Below the pieces are notes generated by a model. It had not been told where the DNA came from and made no database searches. It saw only the letters and a program-made list of their open reading frames with translations. Shown one piece after another: positions 33,723 to 41,138 of a stretch of DNA of 41,138 nucleotides (its first letter is position 1; every line of letters starts with the position of its first letter). Source of the stretch: Kitasatospora cheerisanensis KCTC 2395 (GTDB lineage Bacteria; Actinomycetota; Actinomycetes; Streptomycetales; Streptomycetaceae); the NCBI RefSeq assembly GCF_000696185.1, contig NZ_KK853997.1, positions 590,734 through 631,871 on the forward strand, written 5' to 3'. The position numbers and the translations under genes are program-made.

Positions 33723-33741
33723 GCAGCCTAGCGGGAGGGGT

Positions 33742-33939
33742 TCAGTCCTCGGCGAGGCGGATCGCGCCGGCGGGGCAGGCGGCGACGGCGTCCTCGACGG
33801 CGGAGCGCAGCTCGGCGGGCGGCCGGGCGTCGAGCAGGACGACCACGCCGTCCTCGTCGCGCTGGTCGAACACCTCGGGGGCGTTTCTGACGCACTGTCC
33901 GGCGCCGCAGCAGCGGTCCTGGTCGACGGTGACGGTCAC
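33742..33939 (-). CDS. [3Fe-4S]-type ferredoxin
   Basis: 65 residues: MTVTVDQDRCCGAGQCVRNA, PEVFDQRDEDGVVVLLDARP, and the C-terminal cluster Cys in AVAACPAGAIRL. The pattern C-x2-G-x2-C ... C-P is that of the short actinomycete ferredoxins that feed electrons to P450s. It follows the CYP gene by 53 bp on the same strand and is almost certainly its redox partner. GTG 33939 is chosen (AAGGAA upstream); a GTG four codons earlier is possible. Confidence 0.92.
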   Translation of the reverse strand: MTVTVDQDRCCGAGQCVRNAPEVFDQRDEDGVVVLLDARPPAELRSAVEDAVAACPAGAIRLAED

Positions 33940-33992
33940 GGTTCCTTCTTCCACGGGGGCGGCGGCGCCGGTTCGGGTCGGCGGGGCGGCGG

Positions 33993-35195
33993 TCACCAGG
34001 CGACCCGGAGTTCGTGGACGCCGTAGATCAGCATGTCCTCGCGGAACGGGACGTCCTCGAAGGGCATGGCGAGGCGCAGGTCGGGCAGCCGGCGGAGCAG
34101 GGTCTCCAGGGCGATCTCGAGTTCGAGCCGGGCGAGCGGCTGGCCGAGGCACTGGTGGACGCCGAAGCCGAAGGCGAGGTGCTGGCGGGTGTCGCGGGTG
34201 AGGTCGAGGGTGTCGGCGCCGGGGTAGCGGTCGTCGTCCCAGTTGGCGGTGTTGATCTGGAGGACGACGCCCTCGCCGGCCCGGATCTTCGTGCCGCCGA
34301 TCTCGGCGTCGGCGACGGCGACTCGGACCAGGCCGGTCTGCACGATGGAGAGGTAGCGCAGGAGTTCCTCGACCGCGGCGGGCATGGTCTCGGGGTGGGC
34401 GCGCAGGTGGGCGAGCTGCTCGGGGTTGCGCAGCAGGGCGAGCACGGACAGCGCGGTCATGTTGGCGGTGGTCTCGTGTCCGGCGATCAGCAGCAGCCGG
34501 CCCATCGCGCCGATGTCCTCGATGTCGAGTTCGCCGCGGGCGACCAGGCGGCTGAGGATGCCGTCGTCGGGCCGGTCGGCCTTGGACGCGGCCAGCGTGT
34601 CGAGGTAGTCGGTGAGCCGGCGGTTGGCCTCGACGACGGCCTCGGTGGTGGAACCGCGGTGCAGCAGGGTGCGGCTGCACTCCTGGAAGAAGTCGTGGTC
34701 CTCGTAGGGGACGCCGAGCAGCAGGCAGATCACCAGGGAGGGCAGCGGCAGCGCGAACTCGGAGACCAGGTCGGCCTGTTCGCGGCCGTCGGTCATCCGG
34801 TCGATCAGGTCCTCGGTGATCCGCTGGATCTCGGGGCGCAGGCCGGCGGTCCTGCGCATGGTGAAGTCGCCGGTGAGCATGCGGCGCAGCCGGCCGTGCT
34901 CGGGGTCGTCGAGCCGGATGAAGGTGGGTTTGAGGGTGACGAACTGGCGGGCGGCCTCGGTGAGGAACGGGAAGCCGGGGTTGGCGGGGTCGGAGCTGAA
35001 CCGGTTGTCGGCGAGGATCGCGCGGACGTCCTCGTGCCGGGTGACCAGCCAGGCGGGGTTGCCGTCGTAGAGGGCGATGCGGCTGATCGGCTCGTCGCGG
35101 CGGGCCTGTTCGTAGGCGGGCGGCGGGGCGAACGGGCAGCTCCCGCGCGGGGCGGGGTGGTTGCTGGTGGGGGAGGTGTCGGCAACGGTGGCCAT
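33993..35195 (-). CDS. Cytochrome P450, CYP105-like
   Basis: 400 residues, soluble bacterial P450. The I-helix oxygen-binding motif is LLIAGHETTANMTA, the K-helix ExxR is EELLRYL with the downstream RVAVADAEIGG, and the heme loop is FGFGVHQCLGQPLARLELEI with the axial Cys. The region FIRLDDPEHGRLRRMLTGDF is typical of CYP105. Members oxidise xenobiotics, polyketides and fatty acids; the substrate here is unknown. ATG 35195 has GGGAAGGGAG upstream. The downstream ferredoxin completes a P450/ferredoxin pair as in the sulfonylurea-induced CYP105 operons. Confidence 0.95.
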   Translation of the reverse strand: MATVADTSPTSNHPAPRGSCPFAPPPAYEQARRDEPISRIALYDGNPAWLVTRHEDVRAILADNRFSSDPANPGFPFLTEAARQFVTLKPTFIRLDDPEHGRLRRMLTGDFTMRRTAGLRPEIQRITEDLIDRMTDGREQADLVSEFALPLPSLVICLLLGVPYEDHDFFQECSRTLLHRGSTTEAVVEANRRLTDYLDTLAASKADRPDDGILSRLVARGELDIEDIGAMGRLLLIAGHETTANMTALSVLALLRNPEQLAHLRAHPETMPAAVEELLRYLSIVQTGLVRVAVADAEIGGTKIRAGEGVVLQINTANWDDDRYPGADTLDLTRDTRQHLAFGFGVHQCLGQPLARLELEIALETLLRRLPDLRLAMPFEDVPFREDMLIYGVHELRVAW

Positions 35196-35476
35196 CTGGT
35201 GCTCCCTTCCCGGAGCTGGGCCGGCGGTGGCGTCGGCGGTGGGCCTGCGACTGCGCGACCCGGGCAGTTGAGTGCCTCGGGCAACTAACTCAGGGTCACG
35301 CTAACTCGCGGTCCGTGGCCACGGGAAGATGATCCGGCCCCGGGTCGGGATTCTGTCCGGATCGCGGCGGTGCGGACACGTCCGACCGGACGGCGACGAT
35401 GCCGCCGACCAGCCGTGTCCGTGCCCGTCACGGTCGGCGGATCATCCTTGCGGGCGATCCGGATCGGGCCACGGCC
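35196..35476. promoter_or_regulatory. P450 promoter region with direct repeats CTAACTC
   Basis: 281 bp between the P450 start and the end of the FluC gene. CTAACTC occurs at 35285-35291 and 35301-35307, 16 bp apart, with a related AGTTGAGT at 35266-35273 on the other side of a GGGC. On the P450 strand this reads GAGTTAG twice, within 120 bp of the start codon. It is a candidate repressor site and promoter. The rest of the gap shows nothing I can name. Confidence 0.4.
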
Positions 35477-35851
35477 TCACACCCACAGCGCCTGCGCGAT
35501 CGCCCACCCGGTGAACGCCGACCCGAGCCCGGCGGCCACGCTGCCCGCCGCGTTCATGACGGCGTAGAAGGCGGCCCCGCTCTCGGCCAACCGCAGCGTC
35601 TCGTAGGAGAAGGTGGAGTACGTGGTCAGCGCCCCGCAGAAGCCGGTGCCGACCAGCAGTTGGAGCTGCGAGGAGGCGGCGCCGGCGGCGACCGCGCCGG
35701 TCAGCAGTCCGAGCACCAGCGAGCCGGACACGTTGACGGCGAAGGTGCCCCACGGGAAGACGGTGTCGTGCCGGGCCTGCACGGCCCGGTCGGTCAGGTA
35801 GCGCAGCGGGGCGCCGACCGCCGCGCCGACGATCACCAGCAGCCAGTTCAC
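35477..35851 (-). CDS. crcB: FluC/CrcB fluoride channel subunit
   Basis: 124 residues with four hydrophobic helices: [20 protein letters not shown], the polar [37 protein letters not shown] and [19 protein letters not shown]. The NxSGS and TTYSTFS elements line the fluoride pore and are diagnostic. FluC works as a dimer with dual topology; here a second FluC gene lies one gene away, so a heterodimer is likely. The GTG at 35851 overlaps the DUF190 stop (GTGA). Confidence 0.93.
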   Translation of the reverse strand: MNWLLVIVGAAVGAPLRYLTDRAVQARHDTVFPWGTFAVNVSGSLVLGLLTGAVAAGAASSQLQLLVGTGFCGALTTYSTFSYETLRLAESGAAFYAVMNAAGSVAAGLGSAFTGWAIAQALWV

Positions 35852-36246
35852 CGCGCCTCCCCAGGGCCGTCGGCGGGGCCTTCGGCGGGGCCGTCGGCGA
35901 GGCCGTCGCCGGGGCCTTCGGCGGGCCTCAGCACCTCGCACGCGTCCAGCGTCACCAGGCAGCGGTCCAGCAGCTCGTCCAGCTGCGGCAGGAAGGAGCG
36001 GATCCGCTCCTCGCGGTCCACCACCACGACCGCCACCGGCATGTCGTCGCCGACCGACAGCAGCCGGGAGGTGTGCACCAGGGCGGAGCCGCCGAAGCCC
36101 TCGATGCCGCGGAACACGCTCGCCCCGGCCAGCCGGGCGGTGTGGGCGCGGTGCACGATCTCGGCGTACAGCGGGCGGTGGCGCCAGCGCTCGTCCTCGC
36201 CGACCAGCACCGTCATCCGCAGGGCCCGTTCCAGGCGTCCGGTCAT
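35848..36246 (-). CDS. DUF190 family protein
   Basis: 132 residues with the DUF190 core: [60 protein letters not shown] and [19 protein letters not shown]. The fold is PII-like, suggesting a regulatory or nucleotide-binding trimer. It is often encoded with FluC/CrcB, and here it overlaps a FluC gene on each side by four bases, so all three are made together. The C-terminal tail is a degenerate Gly-Pro-Ala/Asp repeat, possibly disordered. Confidence 0.9.
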   Translation of the reverse strand: MTGRLERALRMTVLVGEDERWRHRPLYAEIVHRAHTARLAGASVFRGIEGFGGSALVHTSRLLSVGDDMPVAVVVVDREERIRSFLPQLDELLDRCLVTLDACEVLRPAEGPGDGLADGPAEGPADGPGEAR

Positions 36247-36727
36247 CGTGTCCTCCGTCCGATCACCAGGCGGGCGGCGGTCGCGCCGGCCCAGACCGCG
36301 GCCATCGCGGCGAGCAGGGTGGCGGCCAGGTAGCCGAGGGCCGCCGGGGCGCGGCCGGCCAGCATCAGCCGCTGGATGTCGACCGCGTAGGTGGAGAAGG
36401 TGGTGAAGCCGCCGAGCACGCCGGTGCCGAAGAACGGCCGGACCAGCCGGTGGGCGCGCCAGACCTCGGTGAGCACCGTCATGAACGCCCCGATGACCGC
36501 GCAGCCCACCACGTTGATCAGCAGCGTCGGCCAGGGGAAGCCGTCCGCGGGCAGCGGGTGGGCCAGCGCGATGGCGTACCTGGCGCACGCGCCGAGGATG
36601 CCGCCGAGGGCCACCACGGCGATCACGGACGCCAGTTCGCGGTCCGGGCCGCGCCGCGCCGGGCGCGGTCCGGGGTCGGGCCGACGGGGTCGACCGCCGT
36701 CGACGGCTGCGAACTCTCCACGGGCAC
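36243..36727 (-). CDS. crcB: FluC/CrcB fluoride channel subunit, N-terminal frameshift
   Basis: The channel part starts [20 protein letters not shown] and contains [40 protein letters not shown] and [20 protein letters not shown], the full four-helix FluC fold. A short form could start at the GTG at 36626. However, a GTG pair at 36721-36727 behind AGGAG opens a hydrophilic extension ([20 protein letters not shown], then RARRG) that joins [12 protein letters not shown] if one base is added near 36650-36660. Such Arg-rich N-terminal extensions are usual in streptomycete FluC, so I include it. It is coupled to DUF190 by ATGA. Confidence 0.82.
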
Positions 36728-36933
36728 ACGTCTCCTACTCGCACGGCGCCCGAAAGCTCCGGGCGCGCCACTGTACAAGTAGGGACCGTTGGCGGCCGGT
36801 TGCGCCGCGGTTCGGGTCCGGCGGGCCCCACCGCCGGTCGCACGCCTCCACTGTACCGGCCGCTCGGGACGGTTCCCGCGCCGGGCGGGCCGCGCGTGTC
36901 CGCCCGGGCGGCCGGGCGGGAGGTGACGGGTGG
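36728..36933. promoter_or_regulatory. Upstream region of the fluoride trio
   Basis: 206 bp between FluC and the ArsR gene. It contains a 7-bp-stem hairpin (36746-36752 with 36760-36766) and the word CCACTGTAC twice (36769-36777, 36848-36856; GTACAGTGG on the transcribed strand, possibly tandem TACAGT -10 boxes). I looked for the conserved fluoride-riboswitch sequence elements and did not find them. Confidence 0.35.
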
Positions 36934-37302
36934 TCAGCCGCGGTCGGCGGCCCGCAGGTCGGCGAGCAGGCCGGCCTGGTCGGTGATCAGCGAGCCGATG
37001 ATGGAGCGGGCCACCCGCAGCAGGTCGGCGACCTCGGCGCTGGCGAGCGTGTAGACCACGGTGGAGCCCTCGCGGCGGGCGTGCACCAGCTTGGCCCGGC
37101 GCAGCACGGCGAGCTGCTGGGACAGGTTGGCGGGTTCGACGCCGACCTCGGGCAGCATCTCGGCGACGGCGTGGTCGCGGGTGCTGAGCAGTTCCAGCAC
37201 CCGGATCCGCACCGGGTGTCCGAGGGTTTTGAAGAACTCCGCCTTCAGCTGGTACAGCGGCACGCTGGCCACCGGAGGCGACTGCGGGTTCTCGGCGTTC
37301 AC
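36934..37302 (-). CDS. ArsR/SmtB family transcriptional regulator
   Basis: 122 residues. Winged helix: PLYQLKAEFFKTLGHPVRIR, VLELLSTRDHAVAEMLPEVG, VEPANLSQQLAVLRRAKLVH, ARREGSTVVYTLASAEVADL. There is no ELCVCDL-type Cys motif in the recognition helix and no Cys at all, so a classical metal-thiolate sensor is unlikely. It may sense redox state, a small molecule or metal through His/Asp. GTG 37302 is the start. It lies upstream of the fluoride genes on the same strand, with 206 bp between. Confidence 0.9.
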   Translation of the reverse strand: MNAENPQSPPVASVPLYQLKAEFFKTLGHPVRIRVLELLSTRDHAVAEMLPEVGVEPANLSQQLAVLRRAKLVHARREGSTVVYTLASAEVADLLRVARSIIGSLITDQAGLLADLRAADRG

Positions 37303-37367
37303 GTGCTCGTCACCGTCTCGTTCGGGCCCGGGGGCGTGCGGGGTCGTCGTGCCGACCCTAACAACCG

Positions 37368-37404
37368 GCAGCGCCCCGGCCCACACGGAGGCCGGGGGCG
37401 CTGC
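37368..37404 (-). terminator. Metalloprotease terminator
   Basis: GCAGCGCCCCGGCC (37368-37381) pairs with 37390-37404 (one bulged G), directly beyond the protease stop at 37430 on the minus strand. Confidence 0.82.
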
Positions 37405-37429
37405 GAGTTCGGGAGTTGCCGTGGTGCGG

Positions 37430-39024
37430 TCAGGAGACGCTGACGGCGCTCCACGCGGCGGCGATCGCCGCGTACTCGGCGGAGCTCGCGCCGTACAGGT
37501 CGCGGGCGGCGTTCAGGGTCGCGGTGCGGGCCCCGGAGTAGTTGGTGGTGGAGGTCATGTAGACGGTGAGCGCCCGGTACCAGACGGCGGCGACCTTCTG
37601 GTTGCCGATGCCGGTGACGGTGGAGCCGTTGCAGGTCGGGCTGTTGTACGCGACGCCGTTGACGGTCTTCGCGCCGCTGCCCTCGCTGGCCAGGTAGAAG
37701 AAGTGGTTGGCGACGCCGGAGGAGTAGTGCACGTCCAGCTTGCCGACCGACTTGCTCCAGCAGTCGGCGGAGCGGCCGTCCAGCGACGGCTTGTCGAAGC
37801 GGCGCAGCCACGGCGGGGTGGACTGGTCGCTGAACAGGTAGTCGCCCTTGTCCACCGCGTTGTTGGCGTACCACTCGACCATGGTGCCGAAGATGTCGCT
37901 GGTGGCCTCGTTGAGGCCGCCGGACTCGCTGCTGTAGCGCAGGTTGGCGGTGGCGCTGGTGACGCCGTGGGTCATCTCGTGGCCCATGGTGTCGAGGTCG
38001 ACCTGCTCGGGGTCGGTGGTGCCGTCGCCGTCGCCGGTCATCATGCAGAAGCAGGCGTCGGACCACTGGGCGTTGTCCCAGTTGGTGCCGACGTGCACGA
38101 AGACGGTGGCGCCCTTGCCGTCGTTCTTGATGCCGTTCCGGCCGAAGGTGTTCTTGTAGTAGTCGTACGTCCAGGCGGTGTTGGCGTGGGCGTCGACGGC
38201 CGCGGTGGCGCGGTCGGTGGAGAACTTCCGGCCGTCGCCCCAGACGTTGTCGGCGTCGGTGTACAGCGTGCCGGAGCTCGCCTTGACGCTGCTGGAGGAC
38301 AGGTTGCGCGCGTCCTTGGTGGTGTGGCCGCGGACCGGGTCGATCAGCGCGTAGCTGCCGTCGGCCTGCTGGGTGGTGTCGATCAGGATGTCGCCGGTGT
38401 ACTCGGAGTGGCCGGTGCCGGCGGCGGACTGCTCGGCGTCCCAGCTCTCGATCGCCGCGCCGGTGGTGGCGTCGGTGACGACGACCCGGCCGGCCGGCTG
38501 GCCCTGCTTGCCCTCGCCGCTGACGGTGGTCTGCCAGGCGAGGCGGGGGGTGCCGTCGGCCGCCCAGACGACCAGTTCGGGGGTGGCGGTGGCGCCGGTG
38601 ATGCCGGGGCCTGGCCGAGCGCGGCGGCCGCGCCGTGCTGGGCGGGGACGGCGGGCACCACGGTCTTCACGGCCGCGTCGTGGCCCTTGGCGCGGGAGCT
38701 GTCGGTGAGCTTGCCGCGGGCGTCCTGATGGACCACCAGGTCGCCGCCGACCACCGGGAGTCCGAGGTAGGTGCGGTCGAAGCGGACGTGCTGGGCGCCG
38801 TCCTTGTCGATGACGACGTCCTTGACCTTCAGGCCCTGGCCGGGGCCGAAGCCGAACAGGTCCGCGTGGTGGGAGACGTTGGCCTCGGCGCGGGCGATCG
38901 CGGCGTCGCGGCCCGGGGCCGCCGCGGCGGTGTCGTACTGGACGGCGGCGACGAGCAGCGCGGCGCTCGCGGCGAGGGCGCCCGCGGTGAGGGTGCGGCG
39001 GCGCGCGGAGGAGGAGGGGCTCAC
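37430..39024 (-). CDS. Secreted M4 (thermolysin-like) zinc metalloprotease, frameshifted
   Basis: About 531 residues after adding one C at the run 38606-38609. The signal peptide is Arg-rich then hydrophobic (SARRRTLTAGALAASAALLV). The FTP propeptide has FGFGPGQGLKVKDVVIDKDG and HVRFDRTYLGLPVVGGDLVV. The mature enzyme has TDADNVWGDGRKFS, the zinc motif DTMGHEMTHGVTSA (HExxH) and the third ligand Glu in GGLNEATSDIF. The C-terminal helical lobe has LDVHYSSGVANHFFYLAS (substrate-binding His) and VAAVWYRALTVYMTSTTNYS. It is a broad-specificity extracellular endopeptidase, probably nutritional. GTG 39024 is chosen from the signal-peptide position. The shift sits between propeptide and mature domain. 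Confidence 0.92.
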
Positions 39025-39176
39025 TCGTGACTCCAGTCGGGTAGCAGGGAGCTGGCCGACCGACAGCCTGTCGGTGAACACACAAACAGTTCTATGAACA
39101 GTTAATGACCGTGACCTGTTCGTATCCTGTGAGCCCGGGGCCGCCGTTCCCGGGCCCGTTCGACAGGTCCGGGAAC

Positions 39177-39189
39177 GACCAAAGGCCCT
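39177..39189 (+). promoter_or_regulatory. Candidate DevR/OsdR-like box
   Basis: GACCAAAGGCCCT, reading AGGGCCTTTGGTC on the other strand, lies 36 bp before the start of the flavin-binding protein and resembles the dyad bound by DosR/DevR-type hypoxia regulators in actinomycetes. The two downstream genes belong to families typical of that regulon. It rests on one imperfect match. Confidence 0.35.
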
Positions 39190-39224
39190 CCCGCCACGCG
39201 CGTCCGGGCGCGCAGGATCGTTCC

Positions 39225-39742
39225 ATGAGCCGTGAACCCGCCCGCTCCCCCGATGCCGTCTCCCTCGACCCGGACCAGTGCCTGCGCCTGATGGCCCGTC
39301 ACGCCGTGGGGCGGCTCGTCTACACCCGCAACGCGCTGCCCGCCGTCCAGCCCGTCCGCTACCGGCTGGTGGACGACGGCAGCGTGCTGGTCGACCGGCC
39401 CGACGAGGAGCTGCTGCGCGCCGTGACGGGGCCGTGGTCGCCTTCCAGGCCGACGAGGTCGACCCGGCCGACGGCAGCGGCTGGACCGTCACCGTCCTCG
39501 GCCACGCGGACGCCGTGCCGCCGGGCGCGGCGACCGGGCCGCCCGCCGTGTCGGTCCGGATCCGCCCCGAGTGGGTCTCCGGGCTGCGGCTGCTGCCGCC
39601 CTGCCCCGACCGGCCGGCCGACCGGCCCCACCGCCCGGGACTTCCGGCCCTCGCGCCGGACGCCGCCCGGTCGGCAGATTGGGAGCATCCCCGGCACCGA
39701 GGAGGCGAAGGACGATGCGGCACTGCACCGTCGGATCGGTGA
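39225..39742 (+). CDS. Pyridoxamine 5'-phosphate oxidase-like FMN-binding protein, frameshifted
   Basis: The N-terminal part is LDPDQCLRLMARHAVGRLVY then TRNALPAVQPVRYRLVDDGS, the standard opening of the PPOX-like split-barrel family. The frame changes near 39424-39432, after which GAVVAFQADEVDPADGSGWT and VTVLGHADAVPPGA continue the barrel, and RIRPEWVSGLRLLPP matches the family end. One added base gives about 172 residues. Members bind FMN or F420; the reaction is unknown. The last ~40 residues are Pro/Arg-rich, and the stop overlaps the CBS gene by 28 bp. The pair is typical of hypoxia/dormancy regulons. Confidence 0.8.
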
Positions 39743-40380
39743 TGACCCGTCAGGTCGTCACCGTCAGCCCCGGAACGGGGTTCCGCGAGATCGTCGCCCT
39801 GCTCACCGAGTACGACATCACCGCCGTGCCGGTGGTCGGCCCCGACCACCGGCCGCTCGGCGTGGTCTCCGAGGCGGACCTGCTGCGCACCCAGCTCGCC
39901 CAGTACGACCCGGCGTCGCTGCTGCCCGCGCCCGTGCACCTGCGCGGCACCGGCACCACCGCCGCCGACCTGATGACCGCGCCCGCCGTCTGCACCACCC
40001 CCGACAGCACGGTGGTGGCCGCCGCCCGCCTGATGGCCCGCCGCCGGGTCAAGCGCCTCCCCGTGGTCTCCCCCGCCGACGGCCGGCTGATCGGCACCGT
40101 CAGCCGCGGCGACCTGCTGCGGGTCTTCCTCCGCGACGACCACGCGATCCGCCGCGAGATCGTCGAGGACGTGCTGACCACCCTCGAAGGCGCCAGCCCC
40201 TCCCTCATCACCGTCGACGTCAGCCAGGGCGAGGTCACCCTCAGCGGCACCACCGCCCCGCACTGCCCGACCGCGGCCCTGCGCGAACTGTGCGCCGCCG
40301 TGGACGGCGTGGTCTCCGTCACCGACCGCACCACCAGCCCGCTCGCCCCGCCCGCCCGACTCGCGGCCGCCGGCCGCTGA
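39715..40380 (+). CDS. CBS-pair plus BON domain protein
   Basis: 221 residues. Two CBS motifs are CTVGSVMTRQVVTVSPGTGF with LTEYDITAVPVVGPDHRPLG (about 3-65), and TAADLMTAPAVCTTPDSTVV with VKRLPVVSPADGRLIGTVSR (about 82-140). A C-terminal BON domain (about 150-215) has LITVDVSQGEVTLSGTT. CBS pairs bind adenine nucleotides; BON binds membranes or partners. The protein probably senses energy state under stress. ATG 39715 with GAGGAGG upstream. It overlaps the PPOX-like gene and ends in the 15-bp shared-stop palindrome. Confidence 0.92.
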   Translation: MRHCTVGSVMTRQVVTVSPGTGFREIVALLTEYDITAVPVVGPDHRPLGVVSEADLLRTQLAQYDPASLLPAPVHLRGTGTTAADLMTAPAVCTTPDSTVVAAARLMARRRVKRLPVVSPADGRLIGTVSRGDLLRVFLRDDHAIRREIVEDVLTTLEGASPSLITVDVSQGEVTLSGTTAPHCPTAALRELCAAVDGVVSVTDRTTSPLAPPARLAAAGR

Positions 40381-40391
40381 CCCGGCGTCAG
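40377..40391. other. Shared-stop palindrome CTGAC-N5-GTCAG (copy 3)
   Basis: The stops of the CBS-BON gene (TGA 40378-40380) and the convergent VWA gene (complement of 40388-40390) form CTGAC-CCGGC-GTCAG, with 7 nt between the stops as in the other two copies. Confidence 0.7.
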
Positions 40392-41138
40392 GCCCGCAGG
40401 ATGCCGGCCCGGCGGGCGGCGGCGATCCACTGCGGGAACTCGGACAGCAGCCGGTCGTAGAGCTCCGGGTCGGGCAGGGTGCTGATGTCGTCGACGGAGA
40501 AGAAGCCGACGTTGTCGACCCGGCGGCCCGGCAGCTGGTCGAAGCGTTCCAGGACGCCGTAGTTCGAGCGGCCGAGGCCGACGAACTGCCAGAAGACCGG
40601 CTCCTCGACGGCGGCCCGCAGCTCCGCCTCGATCTCGGCGTTGCGGTAGATGCCGCCGTCGGAGAAGAACAGCACCAGGGTGGGCAGCGGCGAGGGGAAC
40701 GCCCGGACGAAGGCCCGCACCTCGGCGATCACCTTCTGCTCCTCGTTCTGGATGCCGACCGCCTTCATGTCCACCCGCCCGTCCGGCTGCGGGCCGCGGT
40801 TGCGGCGACGGCGGCCGAACAGGCCCATGCTCAGCTCGCCCGCCCGGACGTGCAGCCGCAGCCAGTCCGGCAGCCCCGGCAGGCTCAGGTCGGGCAGCCG
40901 GGCCGGGTGGCTGGCGAAGGTCCACGCCTGCATGGTGCCGTCGTCGTCCAACTGCGCGGCGACGGCGGCCATCCGCTCCACCACGTCGGCGACCACGCCC
41001 CGCGCGTACAGCGCCGACATCGACCCCGACGCGTCCAGCACCAGCAGGATCCGGGCCACCACTCCCTGCGCGCCGTGCTTCTGGAGGCTGACGGCGACCT
41101 GCTGCTTGCGCAGCGAGAGCCGCTTGCGCATGTCGACG
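40388..41138 (-). CDS. TerF-like VWA domain protein, probably 5'-partial
   Basis: At least 249 residues, open to the right edge. The MIDAS metal site is LLVLDASGSMSALYARG. It is followed by GVVADVVERMAAVAAQLDDD, MQAWTFASHPARLPDLSLPG, KAVGIQNEEQKVIAEVRAFV, LVLFFSDGGIYRNAEIEAEL and PVFWQFVGLGRSNYGVLERF. These are the blocks of the TerF-type VWA proteins of tellurium-resistance/stress operons. An ATG occurs at 41131, but the preceding codons stay open and similar proteins usually carry more residues before KQQVAVSLQKHG, so the real start is probably outside the window. Confidence 0.85.
   Translation of the reverse strand, partial: VDMRKRLSLRKQQVAVSLQKHGAQGVVARILLVLDASGSMSALYARGVVADVVERMAAVAAQLDDDGTMQAWTFASHPARLPDLSLPGLPDWLRLHVRAGELSMGLFGRRRRNRGPQPDGRVDMKAVGIQNEEQKVIAEVRAFVRAFPSPLPTLVLFFSDGGIYRNAEIEAELRAAVEEPVFWQFVGLGRSNYGVLERFDQLPGRRVDNVGFFSVDDISTLPDPELYDRLLSEFPQWIAAARRAGILRA

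Noticed and set aside
36728..36933. Fluoride (crcB) riboswitch upstream of the FluC trio
   Set aside because: The expected conserved sequence elements were not found by eye on the transcribed strand; only an ordinary hairpin and repeated CCACTGTAC words are present.
1..41138. CRISPR arrays, tRNA/rRNA genes, insertion sequences, prophage or attachment sites
   Set aside because: No regularly spaced repeats with unique spacers, cloverleaf genes, transposase or integrase motifs were seen on either strand.

Overview
The window is about 41 kb of very GC-rich DNA with strong G/C bias at third codon positions, frequent GTG starts and TGA stops. Several families in it are typical of the Streptomycetaceae: an SsgA-like sporulation protein, DUF6479, DUF3040, an MT0933-like antitoxin, mycothiol-dependent formaldehyde dehydrogenase, and a CYP105-type P450 with its ferredoxin. 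It is most likely a Streptomyces or Kitasatospora chromosome. I see no rRNA, tRNA, CRISPR array, phage gene or insertion sequence.

Layout. 1-5.0 kb: a partial TPR protein, a DUF4188 protein divergent from a MerR regulator, a TetR regulator divergent from a peroxiredoxin-like gene with two operators in the shared promoter, and two small stress-type proteins. 5.0-8.0 kb: a compact, apparently orphan lanthipeptide locus, with a trifunctional lyase-kinase-cyclase followed 5 bp later by a 69-residue Cys/Ser/Thr-rich precursor. 8.0-11.3 kb: a BenE-type transporter, an SGNH hydrolase and a VOC protein. 11.3-15.7 kb: a NarL-type two-component system divergent from an MMPL exporter. 15.8-19.8 kb: a translationally coupled flavoprotein/lyase pair resembling the CreE/CreD (aspartate-nitrosuccinate) route to nitrous acid, with a long structured leader. 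19.8-24.7 kb: two head-to-head VOC proteins, DUF6479, an SsgA-like protein, a cold-shock protein, a MerR-controlled aldo/keto reductase and a secreted three-repeat protein. 25.0-28.1 kb: a LodA/LodB pair (quinoprotein amino-acid oxidase plus its maturation flavoprotein). 28.4-33.7 kb: small membrane, PRC-barrel and DUF3040 proteins, a PucR-type regulator divergent from mycothiol-dependent formaldehyde dehydrogenase and its metallo-beta-lactamase-fold partner, and a P-loop ATPase. 33.7-37.3 kb: ferredoxin and P450, then an overlapping FluC-DUF190-FluC fluoride-export trio and an ArsR regulator. 37.4-41.1 kb: a secreted M4 metalloprotease divergent from a flavin-binding/CBS-BON pair, then a partial TerF-like VWA protein.

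The two most interesting metabolic units are the orphan lanthipeptide pair and the orphan nitrous-acid operon. Neither has its usual companions here: there is no dedicated transporter or protease for the peptide, and no diazotase or N-N-forming enzyme for nitrite.

A quality warning: at least 11 genes carry single-base frameshifts, 14 in total, almost all in short G/C runs. One extra or missing base restores a family-length protein in every case whose start lies inside the window. This pattern points to sequencing or assembly error rather than gene decay. I annotate those genes across the shift.
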